Positions 11,363 through 22,408 of a stretch of 43,480 nt of DNA are shown here, piece by piece. The number at the start of each line of letters is the position of its first letter. Within the stretch, counting starts at the first letter, position 1. A program made the position numbers and the translations under genes. The notes below the pieces were generated by a model. The model ran no database searches. It saw only the letters and a list, made by a program, of their open reading frames with translations, and was not told where the DNA came from. Source of the DNA: Choristocarpus tenellus KU-1152. Taxonomy: Eukaryota > Phaeophyceae. Location: NCBI GenBank assembly GCA_964200185.2, contig CAXNAD020000028.1, positions 1 to 43,480 of the forward strand, read 5' to 3'.

Positions 11363-12282
11363 CTATATTCCTGAGCAGACCCTTATCATAGTCAGACGGT
11401 GATCGTCCTCGTGATCAATATCCCCTCAGTCTTGTTATTTCATGAGCAGCAACTGCTAATCCTGTAGATTATGGACGAGTGTCATCCTTCTTTTCCCCTT
11501 CGTTTCTCTTTATGCGCCATTGTTCTTCCCCTTCATCATTTGCTGTCGTCATCACTACTGTCTTCTCCTCTTCATGAAGGAAGGCAATAGATAGCCTAGG
11601 AATAATAAAACCCCTTCTTATTAATAAACACTCTACTTCAATGACCAGATGAAAACAAAAATAGAAATGAATTGTCCACATTCTGTATGGAGTTGGGTAC
11701 GTCATCTCTGAGGGGTTACAAAATCAGATACCAAAATATAGCCTTTGTTTTTTGCTTCGTCGTGCCTCCCTTTTGCGCTAACCCTTGCCTCTTGTGTTAT
11801 TACTTACGCCCTACATGCTTTCTACTAATAATAGTCAGTCTCTCTAGTACTTCGTATGTGGTGAAGGGGACCAACAATTTATTCTGCACCTGCGCCTGAC
11901 CCTTCGTCTTCAGCTCCCAGTGAGGATGAGTCATAAAGCCTGTTGTGTTGACCACATACTTACCAGACAAGGCATACACACTGACTGGGACATGACATCA
12001 CCCTCTCTCGCCTCCCTTTTAGAGTTGATTATCTTCTTCCTGACTCTTACTTGGACTGGAGTGCAGTAGTCCTCCACACTGCCTGGGTTCATGCCATAGT
12101 TTCCTCAAACATGATATCTTGGTCTCCCTTCTTGTGCAGGGCTGAATTAAACTCTAGCTTGCATGGATCATCTTGTTTTCACCGCTTGGGTTTGTACATC
12201 AGGCAGGCTCTCGACACCATCAGGTAGAAATTCTGGCTGTTATCTCAACGGTCTCCTTGTCAGGCACAGCCGTCCTCTTCAC

Positions 12283-13554
12283 CTGTTTTTTGTCTGCAAC
12301 GCGTAGCATTCTGTAGTACTCATGCTCAGGGTCCACCTTGTCTGCTTTTGGAGACATGCCCCAGCAATAGAGACCTAATTTGTCCACATCGTATGCTAGC
12401 CGTCCTTTCCCATAACTCTGTGAGGAGGAGGAAACGGTGATGGTAAAAACATGTATGTGGCAAGTACTTGAGGGGCGAGGTCACATGTGATCATGAAATG
12501 GGCCTAAGAGGGAGTCAAATATGGTTGTAAAATGGTTCAATTCCGTTCTCCAGATATATTCAAGTAAACTATTCCTAGATCAACTACTAGACAGACTTAC
12601 TTCAAGTGGAGACGGTGGCGTTGGAGATTGAGGGAATTGTTTATAGTACATGGAATGACTCCAACACATACCACAAATAATACTTGTAGTAGTTAGAATA
12701 CCTAGTCCTGAACTAGCTGAATACGACAAAGCTGTCAAAAAGCTCCTTTGAAGGCCTAGCTACAACTGTTTTAACATTTAGAAGGGTTTTTTCAACGTTG
12801 TTTAAGGACATGAAAACAAACGAAAAAGAGCATCGATGAGGATAACTTGCTTTTGGAAAATCATCATTTTCAAAATATACCCAAAATGCACTCCACAGGT
12901 GTTTACTGGGATCTCAAAAAAAATGTTGCCACCAGAAAAGTCTAAGGGACCCTAAAACTCAGCGACACCCTTCAAGACTGACTCACGTACACCATTGCTT
13001 ACAACTACAGTATTAACCAAAATTCATCTTGAAACCTTGAGGAGGACCTCGTAGGCTTGGCTACTATTCAATACTCCATCTATATATTGCTTTTAGAGTG
13101 ACTGCTATTAATCCATGATAGATTACCAACCCCATACTGTTATTATTGGTATTATTATCGCTGTCTATGTTCACACGGACATTCCATCCATAGGTCTTCG
13201 CAGATCGTAGAGAGTACTTGTCTAGAATATCTCCAGATGGCATCAGATTGACTCCACCATTCTAAGACAGCGCACTCTGCATTGTACTGAGGATAACAGC
13301 ATCTGTGTAGTCAATCCTCATCCCCACACACTATCCCTACCCAGGATGGCCATTGAGCATAGTGTTATTAACCTGACTGGGGCAAACAAGGCATCGTAAG
13401 TGAGTTGCTACCGAACTAGCATAAGAAGTGTAAATGACCGAGACCACCTTACATTTTCTACTTTGTTCTCCCAACTATGTTTACTCCAACTTACATACTT
13501 CAAAAAGGTACATTCTATCCAGTCCAGTTTAAGTTCCACTTTTTCCCACCTCGA
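12283..13554 (-). CDS. Candidate multi-exon gene, unknown protein, internal exons only
   Basis: Four minus-strand blocks connect in phase with GT-AG borders: 13554-13495 (donor GTAAGT), 13261-13177, 13079-13036 and 12417-12283 (acceptor after a long pyrimidine tract, donor CAG|GTGAAG). Their peptides look genuine in composition, for example VELKLDWIECTFLKY, GGVNLMPSGDILDKYSLR and GRLAYDVDKLGLYCWGMSPK. No catalytic motif or family is recognised. Start and end are not resolved. Around 11.9-12.3 kb all three frames carry plausible peptides with interrupting stops, so a decayed gene or element is possible. Alternative reading frames also exist in the 13.2-13.4 kb segment. Confidence 0.3.
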
Positions 13555-15051
13555 CTACTTTTTGCAAGCAAAATAAATGAATGACAAGACAGGAAAGCTG
13601 CATATTAAGCAACTGTGATCTATTCCCTTTTCCCCCAAGGAAATCCTCAACCTTTCTCCCCCACTCGAGTGCAACCTTCATGCCCTTGTTTGCTTCAACA
13701 CTCACAAATGCAGCAGTAGTAACCTTTTGGGTAAACCACAATTCAGGATGGGTGACCGTGATGGATAGAAGAAAATATAGGCACAAGAAACAAGATGAGG
13801 TTCAGCATGAAATGTAGTAGTGTAATATAGTGATAGCAGTAAGCATTCAAGTAGTTGTACCAACAACTTGTAGTAGGGCAGTAGCTGTGTAGGTGCAGTT
13901 GTCGTTGTATGGAGGCTGGTGCTGTGCTTCTTACCACTTGTTGATGCTGTGTAGGGTCTGATGATTGATGATGATAATTATGCTGAAATAGTAGTGGAAA
14001 AGGTTGGGTTTCGGATTAGGCTAAACTGTGGTGGTGATTGTAAGAGTTGTTAGTTAAATTAGTGGAGAGTATTTTTTCCTTAACTCCCAAGGACGCCAAC
14101 AACAAGAACAAAAAGCATGTTGTACAAATACAACAGGAACAATGGCCTAGCACACTACACCTGCAACAACGCAGTGAAATACAGTATTTTAGATAGGTTT
14201 TCGGTTTAGTTGGCGGTACAGTCCAGGGAATAAAACCATAGCGCTATACCGCCCTTTCGACCTCCTAGTTGCTACTTACCAGAATTCCAATATTTCTGGT
14301 GTTGCGAACTGAAACCCTAATTAATGTGCGTTCAAAGTACACACCTAACTCTTGTTCTGATAGTCCCTATCACATCACCAATCTCTTAGTTTCAATCTAC
14401 CTCACCCCCTCACTTCATACACATTTTTCGAGGGAGGTCAACCCACCTGTCAGTTTGTTATCGTGCATGCCTTATATACTTTTGGAGGATTAGTCCTTTA
14501 TAGGAGGTTTGGTTTGTTATTTTCTTTTCTTTATTCACTCAGTGCTTGTACTGGATATGCATGCACCCTCTCCCACTTCTATTTACAACGTATTCATTTC
14601 TACTTTTGTTTTGAATATATAATAAAAAATTACAACTGATCTTATCAAGGAATTTAGTTTTACTGTAAATCGGCTAGAAAAAAAATCGATCGATCTGATT
14701 GAACTATCGGCGCAAGAGGTGACGCACGCGAATCACGCATATCACCATGTAGTGGTGCATTGTCCCTGTCACATTTGGAGGAGTCTTAATTTAAATGTAA
14801 GCTCAGTAAAGCAATCAATGTGTCATCTTTTTCATAACGGAAGATGTAAACATACATCTACATCTACCTCGTCTGTGCAGTCGCTGCCTCTCTCTGTGTT
14901 GGCAGGGTGTGTCAGTGTGTTGGAGAGTTTCTGGACTACAGTAGTGGTAGTAATAGGGACTGGAAACTTTATGTAGCAAGGCGGATGTGCCATCAACAAC
15001 TAACTAGCTGTACTAAAAATAAATTATGTATCAAATGCTTTGGACAGGAGG
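13555..15051. other. No firmly supported gene
   Basis: A minus-strand open frame at 13529-13786 with a coding-like composition (ANKGMKVALEWGRKVEDF) may be an upstream exon of the minus-strand chain, but no unique splice pair could be chosen. From about 13.9 to 15.05 kb I see only short open frames on both strands. A GC-rich burst at 14705-14740 in AT-rich surroundings could be promoter sequence. Confidence 0.35.
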
Positions 15052-16981
15052 ATGGGCAATCAAGGTAGGAGAGCAAACCAAGGCGGCAGAGGATTACAGG
15101 TAGTATACCTGATGACCTCCTTCAACGACAAGCAAAAAAATTAGGGAACCATCTAGAGCTGTAGCCGATACTATGTGTACACTATTACTCCAAAGTAAAA
15201 AACTACAATAAATAATAGTTCCTACTTTTTGTCGCTTGCCTTCTCTCTTTTCCTTGGTAATAACTTCAGTAAAAAAAAGACAGGTTTCCCCCACCTACAC
15301 ATTATTAGGTGAAGAAACGATTCATGTGTCAAGTGTCTGACTTCTGGGGTGTCATTCGCCACTAATTTGATCAACCTCCATATATTACAACTAATTTAGA
15401 AGATCGTCAAATTCATCAACGAACCTGTATCAGCAACATAAATAAGGATGATGAACGCAACCACCTGCTATTCGACAATGCAACACATCTTCACTAAATC
15501 AAACTAACCACAACTTCAACCTCTGCAAGTCCACGCGACTCTGAAACCTATCATTTTATTTAATCATTTCGCTATAAATACAGCTATCACATACATGAAG
15601 GTACACATTAGTCAGTGTAGAACTCACCATCATCAACATCTGATTCAAAACGACAACACCAATCCTTCAACGTCAACCTTCCTCACACCCTAACCATTTC
15701 TATGCCATAACCTCTGACTTGGTGTTGGTATCTGGTCTTGTGATGAAAACTCCTGTGCATAGCATCAACTATACCTAAAAAATCTTTGAGCTAACGCTTT
15801 TGAGGTCAAACTGGAGATTCCCCCCAACCAAATACTGCGGGGATGGGTGGATCGGCATTACGTTAGAAGGTTTGTCGTCGATACACTACTGCTGACAGCA
15901 CCAAACTAATCAAACCTCCATACCCTCATCGGTTTCTTTCACAGTCATACCATTCTGCCGATACTGATAATTTTATTCTATGGCCGAGGACATAATTGGT
16001 TGCACTTGCGCCACTTCTGGACAAGTTTGGATACTGCTGGTGTGCACCTCTCACAAGCGATTCTGAGCCTTGTAAGTCCTGCAAATCTGCCTCACCCCTT
16101 TCTGCCTGATGAGAATTGGGGTATAACCTATCCAGGCAACTCACAACGACATTCAACCCTTTCTGTGCACAATTTTGTCCCATCCTGTCCTCTTCCCCCA
16201 GCCCTCTGATTTGCCTGGCGCAATGATTCTCGCTGTCACCACTCACAATCATCCTGTCCTTGGAGTAACTAACTGAGAGGTAGGCAGGGTTGAATTGAAA
16301 GGACCCCGAGAGGGCAAAAATATGTCATTTTGTACAATTGCAGAAAGATTTTTTGCTGAATTTTGGTGTCGCTTTGTGTCTGGAAAGGAGGAGTATCAAT
16401 TTTTGTACCCTAATGTGCACATGAAGCAATGATATCGAGTATATCTCATTGCTTGAGAGCGATGGCTTGGGATACAGAAGGGTCTAAACCTGCTTACCTC
16501 TCAATTGGTTTGGCTGTTTTGCTCCGGCCTATCTCCTTCCTTATATGTCGCATTGAATATCCTTACTTACTCTAACCGAATTGATTCTGTTCCACTGCTG
16601 CCCTTCTATGTTTTGTCAATTCCTACCCCTTCCTGCTTCCTTCCCCCTCTTACCTTTTTCCCTCTCCAATGACTTTTGAATGTCGTTGTCACTAGCAACT
16701 CCTGAGTTGCTGATGATGTGATTACTGATGCCAAAAAAACATAAGAATGACTAATTTGCTGCTCCTAATATCTAGAGAGGGATCTTGTCCGAAGGATGGT
16801 GGCCACACGGCTGGAGCAGTTAATAGTTCGGACTCTCTGCGGGCAACCCCAAAGGTGGTGGGTACGCCTTTTTTGCTTAACAGATCACCACCACAGTCAA
16901 ATGAAACATGCAGTCTTTAAGGTAGAGGGGTGTAAGGTGTGGCAAAGGCTAGTGTCGGCAGAAGAAGTACCAGTGTGTTGA
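15052..16981 (+). CDS. Predicted small multi-exon gene, unknown protein
   Basis: A chain of exons joins in phase: 15052-15099 (start ATG, GR-rich beginning), 15309-15350, 15805-15869, 15945-16071 (acceptor tttctttcacag, donor GTAAGT), 16202-16264 (acceptor tcttcccccag), 16344-16392 and 16776-16981 (stop TGA). The middle exons are best supported because both borders match consensus and phases agree (2 into 1, then 0). The peptide contains IPPNQILRGWVDRHYVR, LDTAGVHLSQAILSL and RRMVATRLEQLIVRTLC. About 200 residues are predicted. No family is recognised. The first two exons and the weak donor at 16393 are the least certain parts. It ends about 490 bp before the dioxygenase gene on the same strand. 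A 108-codon open frame on the opposite strand (15926-16252) is the antisense of these exons. Confidence 0.38.
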
Positions 16982-17310
16982 CTGTAGTGCCAAAATTCGC
17001 CCCACTAAGCAGAAGTGGGGGGACTTGTCACTTTGGTGGGTCGTCAGCAAAAAAACTCCAAGTAAGGGTCATCTATCACAATGCATTTCATTGAACAGGA
17101 GAGTGGCGTTCTGGTGAGAGCTAACCCTGCCCATCTTTAGACCAGCGAAGCGCAAATTTGTTGATATTGGTTGAATCTGTACCTCTCTAAAAGTGGTACG
17201 GGTAAACCGATTGTGTTGCGGTTCATAGTATTTGGCATTTCAATAGTTTAGTATAGTAAACTTTTTCCCTTTTCTACTTACTGGAAGTATGATGAGGAAA
17301 TAGGATGAAA

Positions 17311-17328
17311 TGCGCGCTTGAGCGCGCA
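17311..17328. promoter_or_regulatory. GC-rich palindrome upstream of the dioxygenase start
   Basis: TGCGCGC-TTGA-GCGCGCA is a perfect 7-bp inverted repeat with a 4-nt centre, in AT-rich surroundings and 140 bp before the presumed start codon at 17468. A similar doubled GCGCGC block lies 105-125 bp before the BuGZ start codon (24814-24833). This suggests a core-promoter or transcription-factor element, which is inference. Confidence 0.4.
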
Positions 17329-17467
17329 AACTGCGTGTTGCAACAAATCTCAAATACCCAATTGAACAAACCAGCACAGCCGTCGACTGCTGGCCTCCAA
17401 GCAAACTCAATCCTTCCCTGGAATCTCGCAAAGCTTCTATCCTTTCGGTTACAGGCAAGAGGTGCAG

Positions 17468-20400
17468 ATGAATTGGAATGGCGTCCTTGCACTGCTGCTG
17501 GTCTCGGGAGTGCCATGGGGTAATTTTTGTCTCGCTTTCGCACCAGCAAGTCAGGTCACACACCTCAAGTGGAAGTCAAGTCCGAGTGATGGTGCTTTGA
17601 GAGCCGATTCTTGGCGACGGATTGCCCCAAATCACCGCACGAGGGTCAAAGCTGCAAAACATGAGCTTCCTTTTGCGAAGTGAGTCATGCTTTAGAAACT
17701 TCAAGAAGAGATATATCACGATTGCCTCCATTTGTCTTGGTGCAACTCTGTAGTTAGTTGGGAGTGTTACCCTGTTGCACTGCTTTTGAATGTCTTCCTT
17801 TACTTTACCTCGAGGACCTGTTGTGAGTCTATATACAGGCTACTAGTGCAAGTAAATGCAAGGAAACTCAAGAAGCTTGTGCAATCTCCCCCCTAACAAC
17901 TATTACCAGGTCAGACAGGAGGATTCGCGAAAAGGTTTATAAGTTACTAGATAGTTATATCAGGGAGGTGGGGCAAGCAGGGAATTCAAAACACTACAGA
18001 CGTCTGCTCGGATTGGTTCCGCATATGAAGAAGGATTGGACGAAGGCGAAATCCCACGAAAAGGTAATTTTGACCTGGTTCGAGGTGTATGGAGTGTCAT
18101 GTTGAGCGCGAAAGGGATACTGGATACAAGAATATGGGTCACGTTCAGATCCAATCCTACAGATCATGACGTACAGTTGTAATATAAGGGCAAGATCTTT
18201 TTTGCGTCTCCCTTCACGCTAAGATTGAATGTAATTATCAGATGTACGCTCTTTAAGAACCTTAAGAATCACAAGTTGCAACTGATACCTTGTCAGCCTC
18301 AACCTGGCTGGTTTACCTTCCATGGGCTCTACCGACTACGTTTGGAACTCTCTCCCATTCTAAATATTGTGGCAGGACATGATGGCTGTTGAGCGGGGCA
18401 TGGCAGATTTGCAGTACGCCTGTGAAGAATTCATTGCTGGCCTGGAGGCTAAAACCTGGCAAGTTGAGGGGGGAAAAACATGATGAGCAAAGTTGTGAAC
18501 TCTGTAATAACTATTGATAGTTTTGTTGTGGTGCAATGCAATACATGCAGGATTCAGGATTCATATTTGTGGGGGTGGGGCATGTGAGTACCATCAGAAC
18601 ACAGTGGGATGGAATCCACATCCAATCACTTCAGTGGTTATTCTATGTATTGAAGTGGTACAACTATATATACCACTGGATGAAGGTGTGTATGAAATCG
18701 GTGTGCTAGGGTTATGTGTCAGACCAGGGAATGTGGCAATTTAGTGGGAGAGGCCCTTGTCGCTGGTTGTGATGTCTGTCCAACGTCATCAAGGTCATAG
18801 ACATCTCATTGGTTGAGTGGGGTGTGTATCACATGCCAACCCAAAGTACTTTGGTGAGTTGAAATACAAAGCAAGAGTATGTTAGCTGTGGAAAATCAAC
18901 CACTGAATAGGAAGCAAAGTGCTTGATGTCATCCAATCATGATACCCATGTCTGGTCCTCAGGTGGCATGCAAAGTCCTTCCCGTGGGCCAAACAGCTAG
19001 AAGAGGCCAGCCCCATCATCCAGGTGGGCCATCAATCACTGTTTTCTTTAATCTGGACCCAACCTTGCATTTCATGGCAGAAATATCACAATAATTTAAC
19101 CTGTATCAACACCCTGTAGACCCGAGGTAATCATGCCAACCACATGGTAATGCTGTAAGGTAATGCTATAAGGTAATGCTATAAGGTAATGCTATAAGGT
19201 AATGCTGTAAGGTAATGCCTTGTAGCGATTAGTGATTCATAGTAACCATACAGCAAAACTTGTTAAAGCTCCCAACAATACAGCTAAAGCTTGTTGCGTG
19301 GTATTTTAATTGGATACACCAAGTGCAGTGTGTAGAGGATAAGCTTGGTTCCTGTTCTTCGTATAATTGTTGTAAACTATGAAGGCTGCTGCAGTATCCC
19401 AATTTTATGATCTCTTCCACTTGTATAAATATAAATATAAATATAAATATTTGAGACCACAGACCGGTTCTGAATGTGGAGAGGAATTTCCTGGGGTGTG
19501 GAATGAGGCTCCTGTGGCGCATACTTCAAACAGAGCAAGGCAAAGTATAGGTTGCCCTGCTGCAAACTTTGGTTGTAATCACATGGAAGCCCCAACATTG
19601 TTGAGTGGTCCAGATAGTCGCAAGATACATTGTATATGGTTGCCCTAGTAGTGATCCTGGAGACCCAAGCTCCGTTCTCTCCCCTTCAGCTGACATGTTG
19701 TGTTCCTACTTGCTTCACTCCAACTATTCGGGTAGGAGGAGTTTCAGGCTTTCCGAGAACTGGAGGACTCTGAATTGTGTTTCACAGGTGCCCCTAAGAT
19801 GGGATGGCCCCACATGTGGCTCAAGAGCTCGAGACGCGTGGACCCTATAACTAGCACATTTCTCAAATACTTTCCAAAGACACTTCAGGTGAAAATACCT
19901 CTACCTCGTGGATGAAGAGATTAGAGTAGCACAAATAATGAAATCAAGCAGAGGGGGTGTTAGATGCTTGGTAGGTGTTGAATCCTACGTTTTTGATGCA
20001 GAGACAATCTTTTGAAAGTGCCAGAACTGAGTCAAGCTTGATACTCCTTGCCCTCATACAGCTTGAGGAAGACATTTCTACTTTCCTTTCCTTTCCTTTC
20101 CTTTCCTTTTTTTTATTTTATGCTTCGTAGAAGGCTCTAGAAGTTCTTTGTTGCTCATGTAGCAGGGAAAATTGATTTGGTTTATGGCATGCAATAGTTG
20201 GCACAATAGTTAGTGCATATCTTACATTTATTTTACTGCAAACATTACATTGCACTGTCGTGACTGGGCATGGAGCAGGTGTGTACTGACAGGACAGGAC
20301 ACACCTTTATGTTTGTAGCTTTGTCCTCTATTGTTAGAATTTGTCAGAAGCTTGGGGTTGGCTCCAATATTTCTACTCATCATGCCATTGTGAAATCATG

Positions 20401-22408
20401 CCTGCGGAAAAGGGCACAGCTTGTTTTTTTTTTTTTCATCCATCTGTGCAGGTAGGATATTTTCATCTGTCAACTATCATCTACTAGGCCACATATAAGG
20501 TCATAGACATTGATATTTGTGATATTCATGTCCAGATTTTTTGTAGGGACAGTGATGCAGGATGTTGAGCCTGTTAAATTCTTGGTTTTTGAAGGACCTT
20601 TTTGGGATAGACAGGGTCAGATTGAACATTGCGGTATACTTTAAGATGTTGTCAACACGATGGACATGCACATCTGTACCAAACATGACTTGCTAGATAG
20701 GATGGAAATATACACTTAGTTGGAGGGAGAAGGAAAATGAAGAGGAGTGCCTACAGGAACACATCAGCGCACTTGGGATTGATAGTGCTCGTTGTAGACG
20801 CCCATCGCACGCTCTGAACCCATCAATGCCAAATATCTCCCCACCAGACTTGAAATAAGGAATAGAATTTTTGTCCTTTCACACTGCTTGACCACTAGGT
20901 GATGGAAGACTTGAATATTATCCAAGATACACGATCTGTGATGATTGAGAGACAGCTTCCTGGAATAGGCCTCAAAATGTGCAGGTCTGCTTGGAAATCT
21001 CAGCACTCACCCTCCACCCCCTAAATATACCTCCTTTCTCCCGGAGCTGGAATATGCCTTCTTACTACTTTGTCATTGCTTACTTTATATTTTTTCTAAT
21101 GCAATGGTGGCCAGAGATTATCCTAGATGGCCTTGCCTTTAGTGTATTGCTCAGGTGCTTTTAGGGGCTAGTATTGTGCGAAAGAGGGGGGTGGTCATTG
21201 TTAGGGCGGGGGTTAACAATGGCAACCAACCACTACTCAAATACGTAAGCATACGTGTTCAACAGGAAAAGTTTGGAAGGTTGCTTTGCTAGTGATGAGC
21301 AAAGTGTGGCAGGAGAATGTAGTACCTCCTCCACCTTCGAACAGGCACCCCTATGAGCCATTCCTACATGTATACTTTTATGATGAGGCAGTCCAGGAGT
21401 CAGAGTACCATGAGTCAGTACAAGTGCAGTTTAGGTTGGCTGTTCCTCCCCAATACCTGCTGCCCCAGTCTGAGATATTTTTCTCTGGTAACCATCTCCG
21501 TTGTTTGTGATCCCTTTTATATATTTTACTTCTACAGTACTAATTCAAATATAAACCTCACCTGCCACCTGGGCTTGGATGTGCCGGGCGAGAATTGCTA
21601 TATAGGGGTGGGAGGAGAGCACGAAACATGGAAAAATAACAGGTAACAGTGCATGATCTCTTAGCTATCTTATTGCAAACTACAGACCAATACCAAGCGA
21701 GTGGGGTGTTGCTGGGTTGGTAGGTGGGTGGATGGGTGGGTGGGTAGGTGGTGTTACCCAGCTCTAGTATCGTAATTTGTTGACTCAGGTGGTAGAAGAG
21801 TGCTGTCTTGCATTGTGTACTCGGATCTGTGGTGAAATCCATGGAGCTGGTTGAGGATGTCTTCAGTCGACTGTGATCACACGCATGCCTTGCACATTCA
21901 TGCTGTTGCTGTGGATGCAAGATTTGAGAGATATTCTTAGTTGCTTTACTGTAGTGTCCAAGTTGGGATAGCCCACCTATTTTGTTGCTTGATGTCCACA
22001 GTTCGTTCCACAGTGTGTGTCTTTGCCGGGATGATGATCATATAGCAACCTTTTTTTTTAGTGGAATTGGTGTAACAGCCCTACCACTAGCAAGGTGTAT
22101 CATAGTCACTCTACTTTTTGTGTTTTGAGCCTGGAATGAGTTTTCTATTTATATCTTTTGCAGTTACCCCCCTCAACGCCCTTTTGTTAACCCCTTAACT
22201 TTGAAGGCTGATGTTCATGGATGGCAGCTTCTTGCACTATACTCGCAATGCCTCGGAAAAGGAGCGGATCATTCTGAGCTTTACTATATGGCACCCTGAC
22301 ATCACTCCACAAGAAAGAAATGTCCTGGAGTATTATGACTCCCTTGTTGCACATGCAAGTGTGGGTCTGCCATTGCCACCACACCCTACTGTTCTGGCAC
22401 AAAAATAG
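17468..22408 (+). CDS. Aspartyl/asparaginyl beta-hydroxylase family dioxygenase with possible plastid presequence
   Basis: This is a 2-oxoglutarate/Fe(II) dioxygenase-like protein of the AspH/LpxO family. Exons chosen by phase and similarity: 17468-17679, 17910-18063, 18376-18462, 18551-18583, 18635-18687, 18963-19023, 19736-19888, about 20279-20394, 21538-21642 and 22207-22408 (stop TAG). Family stretches in order: FPWAKQLEEASPII, RRVDP...KYFPKTLQ, GSNISTHH (first metal-ligand region), NLTCHLGLDVPGENCYIGVG, MFMDGSFLHYTRN (second histidine) and IWHPDITPQERNVLEYY. The N-terminus has a hydrophobic core (VLALLLVSGV) leading to CLAFAPAS, like the ASAFAP signal of red-lineage secondary plastids. 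The 3' border of the 20279 exon is unresolved: phase 2 is needed and no good donor was seen. The exons at 18551 and 18635 are tentative. About 390 residues. The substrate cannot be read from the sequence. Confidence 0.88.
19146..19219. repeat. 13-bp tandem repeat in dioxygenase intron
   Basis: Five full units of GGTAATGCT(A/G)TAA plus a partial sixth lie in the intron 19024-19735. Only one position (A/G) varies between units. Confidence 0.95.
19423..19450. repeat. (TATAAA)n microsatellite in dioxygenase intron
   Basis: More than four uninterrupted 6-bp TATAAA units in the same intron as the 13-bp repeat. A pyrimidine (CTTTC)n tract of about 28 bp follows in the next intron at 20081-20110. 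Confidence 0.9.
21726..21744 (+). other. Canonical G-quadruplex motif in dioxygenase intron
   Basis: Four GGG runs separated by loops of 5, 1 and 1 nt (GGGTGGATGGGTGGGTGGG) lie 84 bp after the donor of the 21538-21642 exon, on the transcribed-sense strand. Short loops predict a stable quadruplex in the pre-mRNA. Confidence 0.85.

Noticed and set aside
15926-16252. 108-codon minus-strand frame
   Set aside because: It is antisense to + exons that have consensus splice borders and matching phases; it has no splice or family support of its own.
16344-16432. Alternative reading of the 16344 exon ending in TGA (FFAEFWCRFVSGKEEYQFLYP)
   Set aside because: The peptide looks plausible but needs a different phase from the preceding exon ending at 16264; kept only as an alternative to the chosen model.
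16855-16896. Possible 42-bp intron in the last exon of the 15052-16981 gene
   Set aside because: Far shorter than any other intron here, and the sequence is open in frame through it, so it is treated as exon.
17240-17563. Two overlapping minus-strand frames of 91 and 107 codons
   Set aside because: They cover the promoter and first exon of the dioxygenase gene on the other strand and have no family match.
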